Assembly (NCBI GenBank): GCA_030656075.1
Contig: JAUSOT010000095.1
Location: forward strand, 1-43,866
Direction of reading: 5' to 3'
Source of the DNA: Candidatus Cloacimonadales bacterium
Lineage (GTDB): Bacteria; Cloacimonadota; Cloacimonadia; Cloacimonadales; TCS61
DNA length: 43,866 bases
Shown: positions 25,929-36,000 of the stretch, in pieces
How the letters are laid out: the number at the start of each line of letters is the position of its first letter
How positions within the stretch are numbered: position 1 is the first letter of the stretch
Made by a program: the position numbers and the translations under genes
The notes under the pieces: model-generated
The model's input: the letters and a program-made list of their open reading frames with translations, nothing else
Databases searched by the model: none
Told to the model about the DNA's origin: nothing

Positions 25929-26828
25929 TCATTCATCAAATATACTCAAAACACTATATTCAATCTCTGTAGGGAAAGTAGTTGTTCCCAGAAAATCAGC
26001 AATAGCAGGTACACTGAAACTGATAACCGGAGATCCACTGATCACGGTAGCAGCTATTTCGGTTCCACCTTCCACAAATAAAGCACCTTCTACTTGCAAA
26101 TTACCTGTTATTCTAAGCTCACCGGTTATCCATAGAATTCCATAAAAAGTACCACCGGAGAAATCTGCATCTCCATCAATAACTAAAAGACCTGAACCAT
26201 ACCAGGCAGTCGTTGTAACTTTGAAACTACCACTGGTGATATTACACCAGGTTATATTTTGGCAAGGAGATTGATTATTGGGAGGATTCGTATATGTGTA
26301 ATCAGCGATAGATTCCACATAGGCTTTGCTCACACCAAAAATGTTTTCAAAGTCTAAAGGCGGATCTGAGTTTTCGGTAATTGTACCTACTACCGAGGCA
26401 TTACCTTTCACAATGACTTCACCATTGGCAGCTACCGCAGATTTCACATTGGCAGGAATCATGGAAACCAGAGCAGAGGTGCTTTTATGCACCGTTTTAT
26501 CGCCATTTTGATAACAAACGAAGGCAGTAATCATGGTTGAATCACCAGCATTATTTCGATTGAACTGTATGCTGTCGATTGCACCGTCCAGAACATTGAA
26601 ATTATTGAATGTGAGAGTAGCTTGATTATTTGAGAAATTAACCGAACCATCGGATAATTTTTTTACACCGTAATTCAAGGCTTCATTGCTCAAAGATTTT
26701 GCCTGGATATTAGCGAGGCTGTGCGATGTTTCATCTGGTACTTCCTGCCTGTTTTCCCGTAATGATAACGATATAATAGTAACTAATGCTGCTACTATCA
26801 GAATCACTATAATCAACAACTTGCCCAT
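25929..26828 (-). CDS. Pilin-like membrane-anchored protein (PilX-like), copy 2
   Basis: A 299-aa protein. It starts MGKLLIIVILIVAALVTIISLSL, an N-terminal hydrophobic helix directly after Met-Gly, then a polar body. The second half carries G-rich short-strand repeats (GSGLLVIDGDADFSGGTFYGILWITGELRITGNLQVEGALFVEG condensed: LLVIDGDADFSGG, ILWITGELRITGN), as in the PilX-type and bactofilin-like C-termini that polymer-associated minor pilins show. It is a paralogue of the upstream 300-aa gene. AAGGAAG is four bases before the ATG. It probably belongs to the tip or export complex of the pilus; this is inference from context. Confidence 0.65.
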   Translation of the reverse strand: MGKLLIIVILIVAALVTIISLSLRENRQEVPDETSHSLANIQAKSLSNEALNYGVKKLSDGSVNFSNNQATLTFNNFNVLDGAIDSIQFNRNNAGDSTMITAFVCYQNGDKTVHKSTSALVSMIPANVKSAVAANGEVIVKGNASVVGTITENSDPPLDFENIFGVSKAYVESIADYTYTNPPNNQSPCQNITWCNITSGSFKVTTTAWYGSGLLVIDGDADFSGGTFYGILWITGELRITGNLQVEGALFVEGGTEIAATVISGSPVISFSVPAIADFLGTTTFPTEIEYSVLSIFDE

Positions 26829-26899
26829 AATACTTCCTTTTTGGAATAATTGGGATTATTCCAATCTAATCCATCCACCTAAAACTTGTTTTTCTTGTA

Positions 26900-27802
26900 T
26901 CAATTAATCCAACTTATAACTTCTAAAGAAGTACTGGAGGACGATTGAGAACCCAGTAAATTATTCACGATAGTCTCGTTCTCGTTTACTACGCTATTTC
27001 CGGTCATTTGAACAGTATTATTTGTGTTTACGAAAACAGCGCCATTGACAGTGCCATGTCCGGAAGTTTTAAAATTTCCGCCTTCGACCCAGAGTACACC
27101 ATTAAATTCTGCCCAGCCTGACATCTGAATACTGCCATCCACAATAAGTATGCCTTCACCCGTCCAATTGGATAACTGCAATTTCTTACTGCTACTGGTG
27201 AAATCCACATAAGTGATGCCATTTACAGGTGATATGTTCGTTGAAGGATTTTTGTAATAGTGATCTGCCAGGCTTTTCATCTGGGCCATTGTTTTACCAA
27301 AAGTAGCCTGAAAATTCATACTGGCATTTTCTTCTTTTTCGCCATTGATTTCAGCATTTCCGTTCATAGTGATACCCTTACTGCAAATGAACGTCTTGGC
27401 AGAAATTCCGGCTGTATAATGCAATAAGGCACTGCTGGAATAATGTTTCAGCTTACCATTTATCACAGAGGAAGCATAACATGTAATGGTCAATGTATCG
27501 ACAGTCGAATTCATCACATAGCTGATGCTGTCTATTGTACCGTCTAAAACATCAAAATTGGAAAAAGTTTGAGTAAAATGACTTCCTGCTATTTCTACAA
27601 ACTGATCAGGGGAGATATTTCCTTGATAAATCTGCTTCATAGCATAATGAATACCTTCATTGCTCGTGTTTTTCGCCTTGATTTGAGACATACTGGTCGA
27701 AACAAGTTCCGGCGCATCCATTTTTTGCTTGTTGATAGTAATACTCAAAGTAGCAAAAACAGCAGTCACCATTAAAATGATGATAACTAATAACTTCCCC
27801 AT
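26900..27802 (-). CDS. Pilin-like membrane-anchored protein (PilX-like), copy 1
   Basis: A 300-aa protein with the same plan as the next gene: MGKLLVIIILMVTAVFATLSI, a polar body with NEGIHYAMKQI and TFSNFDVLDGTIDSI (cf. TFNNFNVLDGAIDSI in the paralogue), and C-terminal short strands (GEGILIVDGSIQMSG, NGVLWVEGGNFKTSGHGTVNGAVFVN). The NFxVLDGxIDSI segment is shared almost exactly between the two. GGGAGG is six bases before the ATG. It has no canonical prepilin leader. Confidence 0.65.
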   Translation of the reverse strand: MGKLLVIIILMVTAVFATLSITINKQKMDAPELVSTSMSQIKAKNTSNEGIHYAMKQIYQGNISPDQFVEIAGSHFTQTFSNFDVLDGTIDSISYVMNSTVDTLTITCYASSVINGKLKHYSSSALLHYTAGISAKTFICSKGITMNGNAEINGEKEENASMNFQATFGKTMAQMKSLADHYYKNPSTNISPVNGITYVDFTSSSKKLQLSNWTGEGILIVDGSIQMSGWAEFNGVLWVEGGNFKTSGHGTVNGAVFVNTNNTVQMTGNSVVNENETIVNNLLGSQSSSSTSLEVISWIN

Positions 27803-27834
27803 TTTATACCTCCCGTATATATGGATTTAAGGAA

Positions 27835-28431
27835 TCACAAATATAAATTTTTAAAATATTTCCAGATAACCGCCGGATATCTGACCAATCTCTTATCTAT
27901 GTCTGGTCTGTAAGATTCAAATGTAAAATTAAAAGCAAATTTTGCCGATCTGATATCATCATGATTGCTGTCGGGATTTGAGATTGCAGTGTTGTTCTCA
28001 TCATAATAGGCGATTTCCAGGCTATCAGCCAGCCAGAAAGGGCCAAGAATTGGCTGAGACATATTATCTAAATATACATAGAGCGGATAGACACCATTTA
28101 CTTGAGCTTCGGATGTAATAAGAAAAATGCTGGTGCTGGAAGAGGGCGTTAATTGACCTCGAAATTGGAAACTGTTCGAAATAGCAACCATGATTGGGTC
28201 TGTGGCGGCAGGGACTCCTGCTCCCACTTTGGAAAGATAATATCCTAAACCGGGATAATCGACATTATTCACAGTTCTGCCGCTGATCAGGTCTTCCGAT
28301 ATTTTATTGAGAATCACCTGTTGCTGCATATTATAGCTGAGCACCTGCATATTGGTGATCGCGCTGAAGATCATCAGCAGGATCAATCCTCCGGTTATGG
28401 TTGCACCTAAAGTATCAAATAAAGCATTCAT
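27835..28431 (-). CDS. Minor-pilin-like protein
   Basis: A 198-aa protein. Its start MNALFDTLGATITGGLILLMIFSAITNMQ gives an N-terminal hydrophobic helix after a short polar leader with Gly residues, then an extended polar body with no motif I recognise (GLGYYLSKVGAGVP, SAKFAFNFTFESYRP). The size and layout fit a PilW/PilV-type minor pilin. It starts three bases after the preceding stop, so it is translationally coupled to the 144-aa gene. Confidence 0.55.
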   Translation of the reverse strand: MNALFDTLGATITGGLILLMIFSAITNMQVLSYNMQQQVILNKISEDLISGRTVNNVDYPGLGYYLSKVGAGVPAATDPIMVAISNSFQFRGQLTPSSSTSIFLITSEAQVNGVYPLYVYLDNMSQPILGPFWLADSLEIAYYDENNTAISNPDSNHDDIRSAKFAFNFTFESYRPDIDKRLVRYPAVIWKYFKNLYL

Positions 28432-28434
28432 TTT

Positions 28435-28869
28435 CTAACTTCCAGAGCTAAAGAAAACAGTGCTGAAAGGATTATTTTGAGTTCCAATATATAATGTGTC
28501 TCCCGCCGGAGATGCAACCGTCATTTGCACATCAACTTTCATGTAGGTCGAATCAGGATAAGCTGTATTACCCAGGCTGTCACAATAGGATGTATTTAGA
28601 GAAATATAGTAGATGCTGCCTCCGATATTTTCATAGGAAGCAATACTACTGTAATCCGTATAAGCTTGAGAAAATGTTTTCAAGGGTGAACTGCCCATCA
28701 TTTCTGCTTCGATCTGTTGAAAATATTTGTCGGCATTTTTCTGTCCCTGAATATAAAGCATGCTGTTGTAAACGATCTTGGCATCGTCCAGGATCAAGTT
28801 GTACATATTCATCATGATGGTAGAGAAAAGCGCTAAAGCCAACAGAACAAGAATCATCTGGTTTCCCAT
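28435..28869 (-). CDS. Minor-pilin-like protein starting Met-Gly
   Basis: A 144-aa protein. It opens MGNQMILVLLALALFSTIMMNMYN, again with the hydrophobic helix straight after Met-Gly, followed by a helical segment (DADKYFQQIEAEMMGS-like region) and a beta-rich tail. No canonical type III leader (K/R-G-F/M-x4-E) is present. GGGGAT lies upstream of the ATG. Position between pilB and other pilin-like genes supports a pilus subunit role. Confidence 0.55.
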   Translation of the reverse strand: MGNQMILVLLALALFSTIMMNMYNLILDDAKIVYNSMLYIQGQKNADKYFQQIEAEMMGSSPLKTFSQAYTDYSSIASYENIGGSIYYISLNTSYCDSLGNTAYPDSTYMKVDVQMTVASPAGDTLYIGTQNNPFSTVFFSSGS

Positions 28870-28904
28870 ATTCTAAATCCCCATTTGCATGCCCCGGGTT
28901 TTCA

Positions 28905-30686
28905 TTAATCTTCCGAGACAGCGTAGGTGATTTCAGCCACTGAGGTCAAGCCGGATCTAATTCGGTCGAGACCGGATTCCAGCATGGAAAGCATTCCCTG
29001 GCTTTCCGCAATTTGTCGGATTTTATTCTCATCGATTTCATCGCGCGATTGAACGATCGCATTGCGAACTTCATTAGAAAAATAGAGAGCTTCGCAAATA
29101 TTCAAACGTCCTTTATAGCCCAGATTACATTTTTTGCAACCAGTTCCTGCTTCGAATATTTTACCCGATCTCAATTCTGCTTCAGTAAAACCCAATTCGA
29201 TAGCAGCAGGCCATTTTTCTTCGGGAATAGGTTTTCTACATTCGGGGCAAAGTTTCCGAATCAGCCGTTGTGCTACAATTATGTTTACTGCATAAGCCAG
29301 CAGGAACGTTTCTACACCCATTTTGAAAAGCCTGGAAATTGCACTGGGCGCATCATTGGTATGCAAAGTGGAAAATGTGAGGTGACCGGTGTTTGCCAGT
29401 TTAATAGCAATATCCGCTGTAATTTTATCTCGAATCTCTCCAACCATTACCACATCCGGGTCATGACGTAAAATAGCACGGATAGCGTTTTCAAAGGTGA
29501 ATCTGTGCCCGATTTTCAATTGACGAGCTCCCTTGATACTGTATTCCACCGGATCTTCACAGGTTAAAACATTGATACTGGGATCGATAACATGATACAA
29601 AGCAGCCATCAAAGTAGTACTTTTTCCACTACCAGTGGGGCCGGTAACCAGTACGATACCTTTAGATTTATTGATCGCCTTATAGAAATCTGTTTCGGCC
29701 TGAGTTTGGAAACCAAGTTTTCTCAGGTCGGTTATCACATTTCTATCGTCTATCGTACGAATTACCACGCTCTCAAATCTTCGTTCAAATTCTGCTGAAG
29801 TTATGGGAAGGATCGAAACACGGAAACGAATCAGGTGGCCGTCGACAGCACGCTGCATAAAGCCGTCCTGGGCAGTATCTCTTTCGAATCTGTCCACACC
29901 GACAGCTCTGTCCTTCACCACTGCTGCCATGGCTTCCGCCGAGGTGTTTTCCTGGCGATGCCAGTGGATCAGTTTACCATCGATACGGAGATAAAAATCC
30001 ACACTGGAACGCTGATAAGGAATGATGTGAATATCACTGGCGCCTTTGCGGACAGCCTCTATCAAACAGCCTTCAAACAGGTTGGTCAATAGACTTTTAT
30101 TGATTTCATCATCCAGGGCATATTCATCGACATCTCTTTTAACGGTGACATCTACATCTTCCAGTTGTTCTTCCGCTTCCTGCAGCAAATCCAGAAATTC
30201 ATTTTTCTGGGGAGCGATAATTTTAATCAACTCAACCAGTGTGGTTAGTCTGCAATAAACGATTTCATAATTTTTAAAGACACTTCGAACCGGGATTCGT
30301 TCAAGTAATTTATCTGTTGGATCGGCAGCTAAAACGATCAAACTGTTTTTCCTGCCATGAGATATCTGCCAGGGTAGAATTTTATTATAAAGAAGCTGTT
30401 TTTTAAATTCCTCATCGAATTTAGACAGGATTTCTTTGGTGTGTTTAATCTGGCTTTCTTCCAGGTTGTTGAGATCGATCTCGATAGCTCTGAAGGCATA
30501 AAGTTCTGCCAATAATCCAAAAATCTCATGATGGTCGATTTTGAAATCATGTGCCAGGACTTCTCCCAGAGCGCGGGGATTATCGGATTCATCTTCTGCT
30601 TGAATGATCAAAGCCTTTTCCAAAGTCGATTCGTCAATGAGACCTTTTTTTAATAATAATTGACCGAAGCGTGATTTTTTAATCAT
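28905..30686 (-). CDS. pilB: PilB/GspE-type extension ATPase
   Basis: A 593-aa protein. An MshEN-type N-terminal domain (about 1-150; FGQLLLKKGLIDESTLEKAL) is followed by an N2 domain (GASDIHIIPYQRSSVDFYLRIDG) and the ATPase core: Walker A GPTGSGKSTT, EDPVEY, Walker B DPDVVMVGEIRD, and the His box STLHTNDAPSAISRL. The zinc site is present (CPEC ... CKKC). It drives pilin polymerisation. It is placed directly after pilC with a short gap. Confidence 0.94.
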   Translation of the reverse strand: MIKKSRFGQLLLKKGLIDESTLEKALIIQAEDESDNPRALGEVLAHDFKIDHHEIFGLLAELYAFRAIEIDLNNLEESQIKHTKEILSKFDEEFKKQLLYNKILPWQISHGRKNSLIVLAADPTDKLLERIPVRSVFKNYEIVYCRLTTLVELIKIIAPQKNEFLDLLQEAEEQLEDVDVTVKRDVDEYALDDEINKSLLTNLFEGCLIEAVRKGASDIHIIPYQRSSVDFYLRIDGKLIHWHRQENTSAEAMAAVVKDRAVGVDRFERDTAQDGFMQRAVDGHLIRFRVSILPITSAEFERRFESVVIRTIDDRNVITDLRKLGFQTQAETDFYKAINKSKGIVLVTGPTGSGKSTTLMAALYHVIDPSINVLTCEDPVEYSIKGARQLKIGHRFTFENAIRAILRHDPDVVMVGEIRDKITADIAIKLANTGHLTFSTLHTNDAPSAISRLFKMGVETFLLAYAVNIIVAQRLIRKLCPECRKPIPEEKWPAAIELGFTEAELRSGKIFEAGTGCKKCNLGYKGRLNICEALYFSNEVRNAIVQSRDEIDENKIRQIAESQGMLSMLESGLDRIRSGLTSVAEITYAVSED

Positions 30687-30703
30687 TTTTTACCTGCATT
30701 TTC

Positions 30704-32047
30704 CTAAAATGACGGAGTGCTGGGAGATATCATGGCAATTTCGGAAGATATGATCGTGAGCATGGTAATTACGATTGCAATGAACATCCCGACTAATGTC
30801 TGGATCGACTGAATAAGATTTTGCATTTTATAGGAAGTCTCTTTTTCATAGAACGTGGCAATTTGTTTTGCCGACTGTAAAATATTTCCGGACTCGGTGC
30901 CGGTTTTTAATCTGGCGAGCGTACTTTGATTGAACACATCAGCTCTATTCAAAGCAGGAACCAGCGACATACCATCTTTCAGCATTAAGGGAATGGTGAT
31001 CTCCTTGATGCCTTTTTCGATATATTTATTTCGGCATGCTTCCGCAGAGGCGGATAAAGTTTCGATATTATTTTCTGCTCCGGCATAGATGGCAGCAAAT
31101 ACCCGGAAAAATATTTCAATACTGCTTTTGTGCAGGAGATGTCCGATCAATGGCAGGTGGATGATAAATCTATCCCGCCAGACGGCTCCTTTTGGAGTTT
31201 GCCACCAAAGTGCTATCACAATCATTGGAATGGCCGTAAGCAAAGCCATCCACCACCAGTTCGCGCCAAAATAATCGCTGATGTTCAAGGTGGCTGCGGT
31301 CATAGGGGGAAGTTCGATACCAAATTTAACGAACATTAAGGCAGTTTCCGGAAAAATTTTAATAACATAATACAACACAGCACCGATCATGGCAAACACC
31401 ATTAGCGCCGGTTCCATTAATGCCTGTTTCAGGCTTTTACGATATTCTGCTTCCCGTTCCATGAATTTGGCGGTTGCATCATAAACTTCGGACATGTTAC
31501 CGGATTTGGTAGCCAGTCCCAGCATATAAGCCGGAAACTTTCCAAATACATCAGCATATCTGGCGAACACTTCCGTTCCTTCCTTACCTTTTTTTAGTTC
31601 ACCTTCGATATTTTTCAAAGCTTCTTTAAGCGTTAAATTAGTCTCTTCATCAGCCAGCATCCTCAATATCTTGTCGTAACTCATTTTTTCTTTTAGCAAG
31701 AAGGAACTCAGGTTAACGAACATAAGAATGTTATTAAACGGAGGTTTCAGTTTAATATCGATCAGGGTCGGTTCAATAAAAGCATCCTTGAATCCGATAG
31801 TTCCCAAAGCTCTGGCTACTTCTCCTTTAGTATAGGCAGATTGCCGACCTTTAACTTTTTTTCCACTTGGTAATTTTACAGTATATAAAAATACTCTCTT
31901 TTTGGTAATTGAATTAATTTTTATTTTGTGTTTGATAGCGATATTTTGGATGATTTTTTTGGCAGCAATGCGAGATTGGGCAGTAACGAAGCCTTGCACT
32001 CCTTTACCCGCTGGTGTTATTCCCTGATATCTGAATTCATTTAACAT
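30704..32047 (-). CDS. pilC: PilC/GspF-type inner-membrane platform protein
   Basis: A 447-aa protein of usual length. An N-terminal cytoplasmic segment (FRYQGITPAGKGVQGFVTAQS) is followed by two GspF repeats, each with long membrane helices (ALMVFAMIGAVLYYVIKIFP; WWWMALLTAIPMIVIALWW; GMFIAIVITMLTIISSEIAMI near the C-terminus). Helical motifs such as GLATKSGNMSEVYDATAKFMERE and ARLKTGTESGNILQSAKQIATFYE are characteristic. It is the membrane base on which PilB and PilT act. Confidence 0.92.
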   Translation of the reverse strand: MLNEFRYQGITPAGKGVQGFVTAQSRIAAKKIIQNIAIKHKIKINSITKKRVFLYTVKLPSGKKVKGRQSAYTKGEVARALGTIGFKDAFIEPTLIDIKLKPPFNNILMFVNLSSFLLKEKMSYDKILRMLADEETNLTLKEALKNIEGELKKGKEGTEVFARYADVFGKFPAYMLGLATKSGNMSEVYDATAKFMEREAEYRKSLKQALMEPALMVFAMIGAVLYYVIKIFPETALMFVKFGIELPPMTAATLNISDYFGANWWWMALLTAIPMIVIALWWQTPKGAVWRDRFIIHLPLIGHLLHKSSIEIFFRVFAAIYAGAENNIETLSASAEACRNKYIEKGIKEITIPLMLKDGMSLVPALNRADVFNQSTLARLKTGTESGNILQSAKQIATFYEKETSYKMQNLIQSIQTLVGMFIAIVITMLTIISSEIAMISPSTPSF

Positions 32048-32160
32048 ATTACCAACCTAACCATTTCACTATATCCTTTTTCTATATAAACAAATATTCT
32101 ATATTGATGCATAAAACGCAACTATTATTTTTTTTGGCAACAAAAAAGTCTCTATATAGC

Positions 32161-32190
32161 AAACATGGGAGGTTCTCCTCCCATGTTTTT
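32161..32190. terminator. Strong hairpin between the pilin gene and pilC
   Basis: A perfect 12-bp stem (AAACATGGGAGG / CCTCCCATGTTT) with loop TTCT lies 34 bases past the pilin-like stop. On the plus strand a five-T run follows; on the minus strand (the gene's direction) only three T follow. It may act as a partial terminator, or protect the pilin mRNA 3' end and so raise pilin over the downstream motor genes. Confidence 0.65.
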
Positions 32191-32223
32191 CAAAATTTCC
32201 CTGAAACTAAAATTACCGAAATC

Positions 32224-32643
32224 TTAGTTGTTGATAGTTGTAACGATTCCGCTTGAAGCACCAGTAACAACAATAGTAGCCTTAACACTTGTTGATCCGT
32301 CATTACCATTTTCAGTACCGGTACCTACAATTGTAAGTGCAAGAGCAGTACAACTTAGAGCATAAGAGCCGTTTCCGGTTGTAAGAGTTCCGGCAGTGTA
32401 GCCATAACCTAACCAGTTGCCTACATTATCAACACTTGAAGTAAAACTATTGCCACCACCACCATGTGTGTCAGGGGTTTTATAAAAAGCAAGAGCTGAT
32501 GCAGCCAGGTTGTTCAAATCACCTACAACTGCTTGACGATTTGAATTTGAAGCCTGAGCGTTGAACATCGTAATTCCAACTGCTACGGCAATACCTACGA
32601 TAATAACGCTTAATACGATCAAAAGAATTTGCTGTGTTCCCAT
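32224..32643 (-). CDS. Major pilin-like protein of the MGTQQ type
   Basis: A 139-aa protein. It begins MGTQQILLIVLSVIIVGIAVAVGITMFN, a hydrophobic helix immediately after Met-Gly, then a helical segment (QAVVGDLNNLAASALAFYKTP), a GGGGNSF motif, and a Gly/Thr/Ser-rich beta tail. I recall proteins with this MGTQQ...GGGG layout from FCB-group genomes, usually annotated hypothetical. It lacks the K/R-G cleavage site and Glu5 of classical pilins. As the first gene, with a strong GGAGG and a downstream hairpin, it is the best candidate for the abundant subunit. Confidence 0.75.
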   Translation of the reverse strand: MGTQQILLIVLSVIIVGIAVAVGITMFNAQASNSNRQAVVGDLNNLAASALAFYKTPDTHGGGGNSFTSSVDNVGNWLGYGYTAGTLTTGNGSYALSCTALALTIVGTGTENGNDGSTSVKATIVVTGASSGIVTTINN

Positions 32644-32955
32644 TTTAATCCTCCATTTTTTTTGTTTTTAGATTTTTCACTTCTATTATTATCATAGATT
32701 AAAGCAACAACTATACCAAAACAAGAAATTAGAATAAATTCAGGATTTCCGATATCATAAAACAAACAAAAATAGTCAATTAGCTCAGTCAAAAAAAAAC
32801 TCTGAAGCTTTACAACACGATTTCTATTATTCACGTTTGTCGCAATATCATTACGGAAATAATAGATGTGTAACATAATTATGACGATCGGTCAAACTTG
32901 ACAAAAAGAAAACAGCAGTAAATAAAGTTCATCATATGAAAAGGTTTTTTTTATT
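32644..32955. promoter_or_regulatory. Divergent promoter region of the pilus and glycosylation loci
   Basis: AT-rich and without a gene. For the minus strand, TGGTATAGT gives an extended -10 (TATAGT at 32710-32715), with a leader of about 60 bases before the pilin ATG. For the plus strand, TTGACA at 32898-32903 is followed by TAAATA/AATAAA at spacings of 15-17, ahead of the GtrA gene. Both promoters are predictions by eye. Confidence 0.45.
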
Positions 32956-33375
32956 ATGTTTAAAAAATTAATATTCCAGAGAAGCGATAAAATTCATATC
33001 CAATTGCTACGATATACTTTGGTGGGTGGAATCGCTTTTGCGGCTGATTTTGGAACATTGTACCTGCTTACCGAATTCGGTGGTATTCACTATCTAATAT
33101 CCGCAGCCTCGGGATTTATAATTGGTTTGTTCCTGAATTATGCCTTAAGCCTGAAATGGGTTTTTCAGGTCGAAAACGGCGGTCACAAGTTTACTCAATT
33201 TGTTATTTTCGGCATTATAGGGATTGTTGGTCTGGTTTTGAATGAACTCATCATCTGGCTGATCACTGAAAAACTGCATGTTTATTATTTATATTCGAAG
33301 ATCATCTCAACTGTGATTGTTTTATTCTGGAATTTTTTAGCACGTCGGAAATTACTGACTGCAAGGAAAATATGA
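32956..33375 (+). CDS. GtrA family membrane protein
   Basis: A 139-aa protein with four membrane helices ([81 protein letters not shown]) and the family phrases [11 protein letters not shown] and NFLARRKL. GtrA proteins are proposed flippases for lipid-linked sugars used in cell-surface glycosylation. The stop overlaps the next start (ATGA), so it is coupled to the FAD oxidoreductase. The ribosome-binding site is weak (AAAAGG at a long distance). Sugar specificity cannot be read. Confidence 0.88.
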   Translation: MFKKLIFQRSDKIHIQLLRYTLVGGIAFAADFGTLYLLTEFGGIHYLISAASGFIIGLFLNYALSLKWVFQVENGGHKFTQFVIFGIIGIVGLVLNELIIWLITEKLHVYYLYSKIISTVIVLFWNFLARRKLLTARKI

Positions 33376-34877
33376 AAAAAAAAATAGCAATTATTATTGG
33401 GGCTGGACCAGCCGGTCTTACAGCTGCTTTGGAGTTTCTGAATCACACAAATGTAAAACCTGTAATTCTGGAAGCAACTGATAAAATCGGTGGTATTTCA
33501 CAAACAATAAATTATAAAGGCAACCGGATTGATATCGGGGGACATAGATTTTTTTCCAAATCCGATGTTGTGATGGATTGGTGGAAAGCTATTCTTCCCA
33601 TCCAAGCAGGTAAAGAAGAACGAGATGATGTTCTTCTAAAAAGGAATAGACTTTCACGCATTCTATTCCTGCGTAAATTCTTTGATTATCCGATTTCTTT
33701 GAATCTACAGACTATCAAGAATTTGGGAGTTGCTCGCCTGATTAAAATTGCAAAAAGTTATATCAACATTCGGTTATTTCCTATAAAAAAAGAAAAAAAC
33801 CTGGAAGATTTTTTCATCAACCGCTTCGGCGAAGAACTTTACAAAACATTTTTCCGGGATTACACCGAAAAAGTGTGGGGCATACCCTGCGATCAGATCA
33901 AGCCGGAATGGGGAGCCCAACGCATCAAGGGACTTTCCATCAGCAAAGCCGTTTGGCATGCTGTAAAAAAATTATTTTCAAAGAACAATTCCATAAATCA
34001 GAAAAACACGGAAACCAGCCTGATCGAACAATTTCTTTATCCCAAATATGGACCTGGACAACTCTGGGAAAAGGTAGCAGAAATGATTTTGCTAAAAGGC
34101 GGAGAAATTCATTTGCAGGAAAAAGTTGTTAACATTGAGAATGGCAAAAAGGGCATCGAAGGTGTGTTGGTGGAAGCTGAAAAGGGTGAACTCAAAGAAT
34201 ATAAATGCGATTATTTGATCTCAACGATGCCGATTAAAAATTTAATTTTTGGCATGATTAATCATATTCCCCATAACGTGAGAGAAGTTGCTGAAAAACT
34301 TGAGTATCGAGATTTCATTACTGTCGGTTTGCTGCTGAAAAAACTGAAAATGGATAATAAATCAAAAATAAAAACAAGAAACAATCTTATCCCTGATAAT
34401 TGGATATATATTCAGGAACCAGATGTGAAATTAGGGCGGCTACAGATATTCAATAATTGGAGTCCGTATTTGGTGAAAGATCCCGATACCGTCTGGGTGG
34501 GACTGGAATATTTCTGCAATGAAGGTGACGCTCTTTGGAGTAAATCTGATGAAGATTTTGCGGAATTTGCAGTTTCAGAATTCATCAAAATCGGTATGAT
34601 GGATCATGAGGATTATTTGGATAGCGTCGTCATTCGTATGCCCAAAACTTATCCGGCTTATTTTGGTTCTTACGACCGATTTAATGAGATTCGAGAATTC
34701 ACCGACACCATTCCTAACCTTTTCCTGATTGGTAGAAACGGCATGCACCGCTATAACAACCAGGATCATTCCATGCTCACGGCTATCACGGCTGTTAAGA
34801 ATATCAAAAACGGGATCTCAACCAAAGACAATATCTGGAATGTGAACAGTGAGGAAGAATATCATGAAGAAAAGTGA
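33372..34877 (+). CDS. FAD-dependent oxidoreductase, UDP-galactopyranose mutase/PPO-like
   Basis: A 501-aa protein. The N-terminal Rossmann motif [16 protein letters not shown] (about 6-21), the adenine-ribose segment [13 protein letters not shown], and [11 protein letters not shown] mark a flavin amine-oxidase/UGM-like fold. A C-terminal FAD-contact region reads [23 protein letters not shown]. This group often sits with GtrA and GT87 genes; family knowledge suggests redox or isomerase chemistry on a lipid- or nucleotide-linked sugar. It overlaps the GtrA gene by 4 bases and the GT87 gene by 14 bases. A C-terminal stub of a second copy lies at 35997-36248. Confidence 0.85.
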   Translation: MKKKIAIIIGAGPAGLTAALEFLNHTNVKPVILEATDKIGGISQTINYKGNRIDIGGHRFFSKSDVVMDWWKAILPIQAGKEERDDVLLKRNRLSRILFLRKFFDYPISLNLQTIKNLGVARLIKIAKSYINIRLFPIKKEKNLEDFFINRFGEELYKTFFRDYTEKVWGIPCDQIKPEWGAQRIKGLSISKAVWHAVKKLFSKNNSINQKNTETSLIEQFLYPKYGPGQLWEKVAEMILLKGGEIHLQEKVVNIENGKKGIEGVLVEAEKGELKEYKCDYLISTMPIKNLIFGMINHIPHNVREVAEKLEYRDFITVGLLLKKLKMDNKSKIKTRNNLIPDNWIYIQEPDVKLGRLQIFNNWSPYLVKDPDTVWVGLEYFCNEGDALWSKSDEDFAEFAVSEFIKIGMMDHEDYLDSVVIRMPKTYPAYFGSYDRFNEIREFTDTIPNLFLIGRNGMHRYNNQDHSMLTAITAVKNIKNGISTKDNIWNVNSEEEYHEEK

Positions 34878-36000
34878 TGTTCTTATTTTAATAAATACCT
34901 TATTAATATTTGCAATTTTTTTATCAATTACCGGTTTTTTTGCTGATGTATCCAATACAGTGAAATACGGCGGAGTAGATCTGCGAAATCGGGTTGTTGG
35001 TGCCAGAGTTGCATTAAACCAAATGGATCCTTATTTTTATAAATGGAGTGAAGGAAGTCCCGAATATTTTCTTGATCCGCCTGATCATCCGAATTTACCT
35101 GTTAATAGAGTTACCGTACCTCCAACAGTTTTGCAATTTCATTCAATTTTCTGTGATCTGCCATACTCATTACAACGATTTGGTTGGACTATATTTCAAT
35201 GGGTTATGCTTTTAAGTGCCATCGCTCTTTTGGGTAAATCGACTGATGATAAATCAAATTCCAAATTGATCTGGATTGTATGCCTGTTTTTTGTAGCTGA
35301 TAGCTATATTTTCAGGCTGCATGTAGAACGAGGTCAAATTTATATTCTCTACACTTTTCTAATAGCTCTATCTTATTATCTTATTATTAGACTGAAAAGA
35401 AATTCAGATTTTTGGAGCGGACTTATTGCAGGATATGCTTCTGCTCTGCGTTTTCCTATGCTGCTGATAGGATTACCTTTTTTATTGTGTAAACGCTGGA
35501 AATTTCTTATCGGGCAGGTTTTTGGTTTCGCGATTGGTATTTCTGCGTCTTTTTTATTTATCAAACCGCATATATGGAAAAGTTATTTTTCGGCAATGAA
35601 TCTTCATGGATTAGTTCATGAAGGTATTATAAAAATTACATCGGAACGTTATCCTCATATCAATATCGATGGCATCAAAAACCTTTATATTGGGGCAAGA
35701 CTACCTGTTTCAGATTCGTCTGTTCAGGGGATGATGCATAATATCGGGATTCAACTTAGTTCCGGCTTTTTACTAGTTGTTTTTAGCGTTGTAGTGGCGT
35801 TATTAATGTTCTTTTTCTTAAAGATTAAAAATAAGTACAAAACAACCGGATTTCTATTTCTTTTGGGAAGTATCATCATTATTATTTCTGAAATTTTCCT
35901 GCCTGCGGCAAGATATAACTATAGCGATGTGATCATGTTGATTCCGCTCAGTTTGGTGATTCTCGATTCTAAAAATCTGCTGGAAATTCTAAAACAATGA
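34864..36000 (+). CDS. GT87/DUF2029-like membrane glycosyltransferase, copy 1
   Basis: About 378 aa from the ATG of [10 protein letters not shown], with GAGG nine bases upstream; a GTG at 34849 is a weaker choice. A first membrane helix is followed by a periplasmic-side loop with [23 protein letters not shown], the conserved Asp-Leu-Arg region of this GT-C type family, then about nine more helices. [20 protein letters not shown] and [16 protein letters not shown] also recur in the two paralogues. It should transfer a sugar from a polyprenyl-phosphate donor to a surface glycan. It overlaps the oxidoreductase 3' end. Confidence 0.82.
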   Translation: MKKSDVLILINTLLIFAIFLSITGFFADVSNTVKYGGVDLRNRVVGARVALNQMDPYFYKWSEGSPEYFLDPPDHPNLPVNRVTVPPTVLQFHSIFCDLPYSLQRFGWTIFQWVMLLSAIALLGKSTDDKSNSKLIWIVCLFFVADSYIFRLHVERGQIYILYTFLIALSYYLIIRLKRNSDFWSGLIAGYASALRFPMLLIGLPFLLCKRWKFLIGQVFGFAIGISASFLFIKPHIWKSYFSAMNLHGLVHEGIIKITSERYPHINIDGIKNLYIGARLPVSDSSVQGMMHNIGIQLSSGFLLVVFSVVVALLMFFFLKIKNKYKTTGFLFLLGSIIIIISEIFLPAARYNYSDVIMLIPLSLVILDSKNLLEILKQ

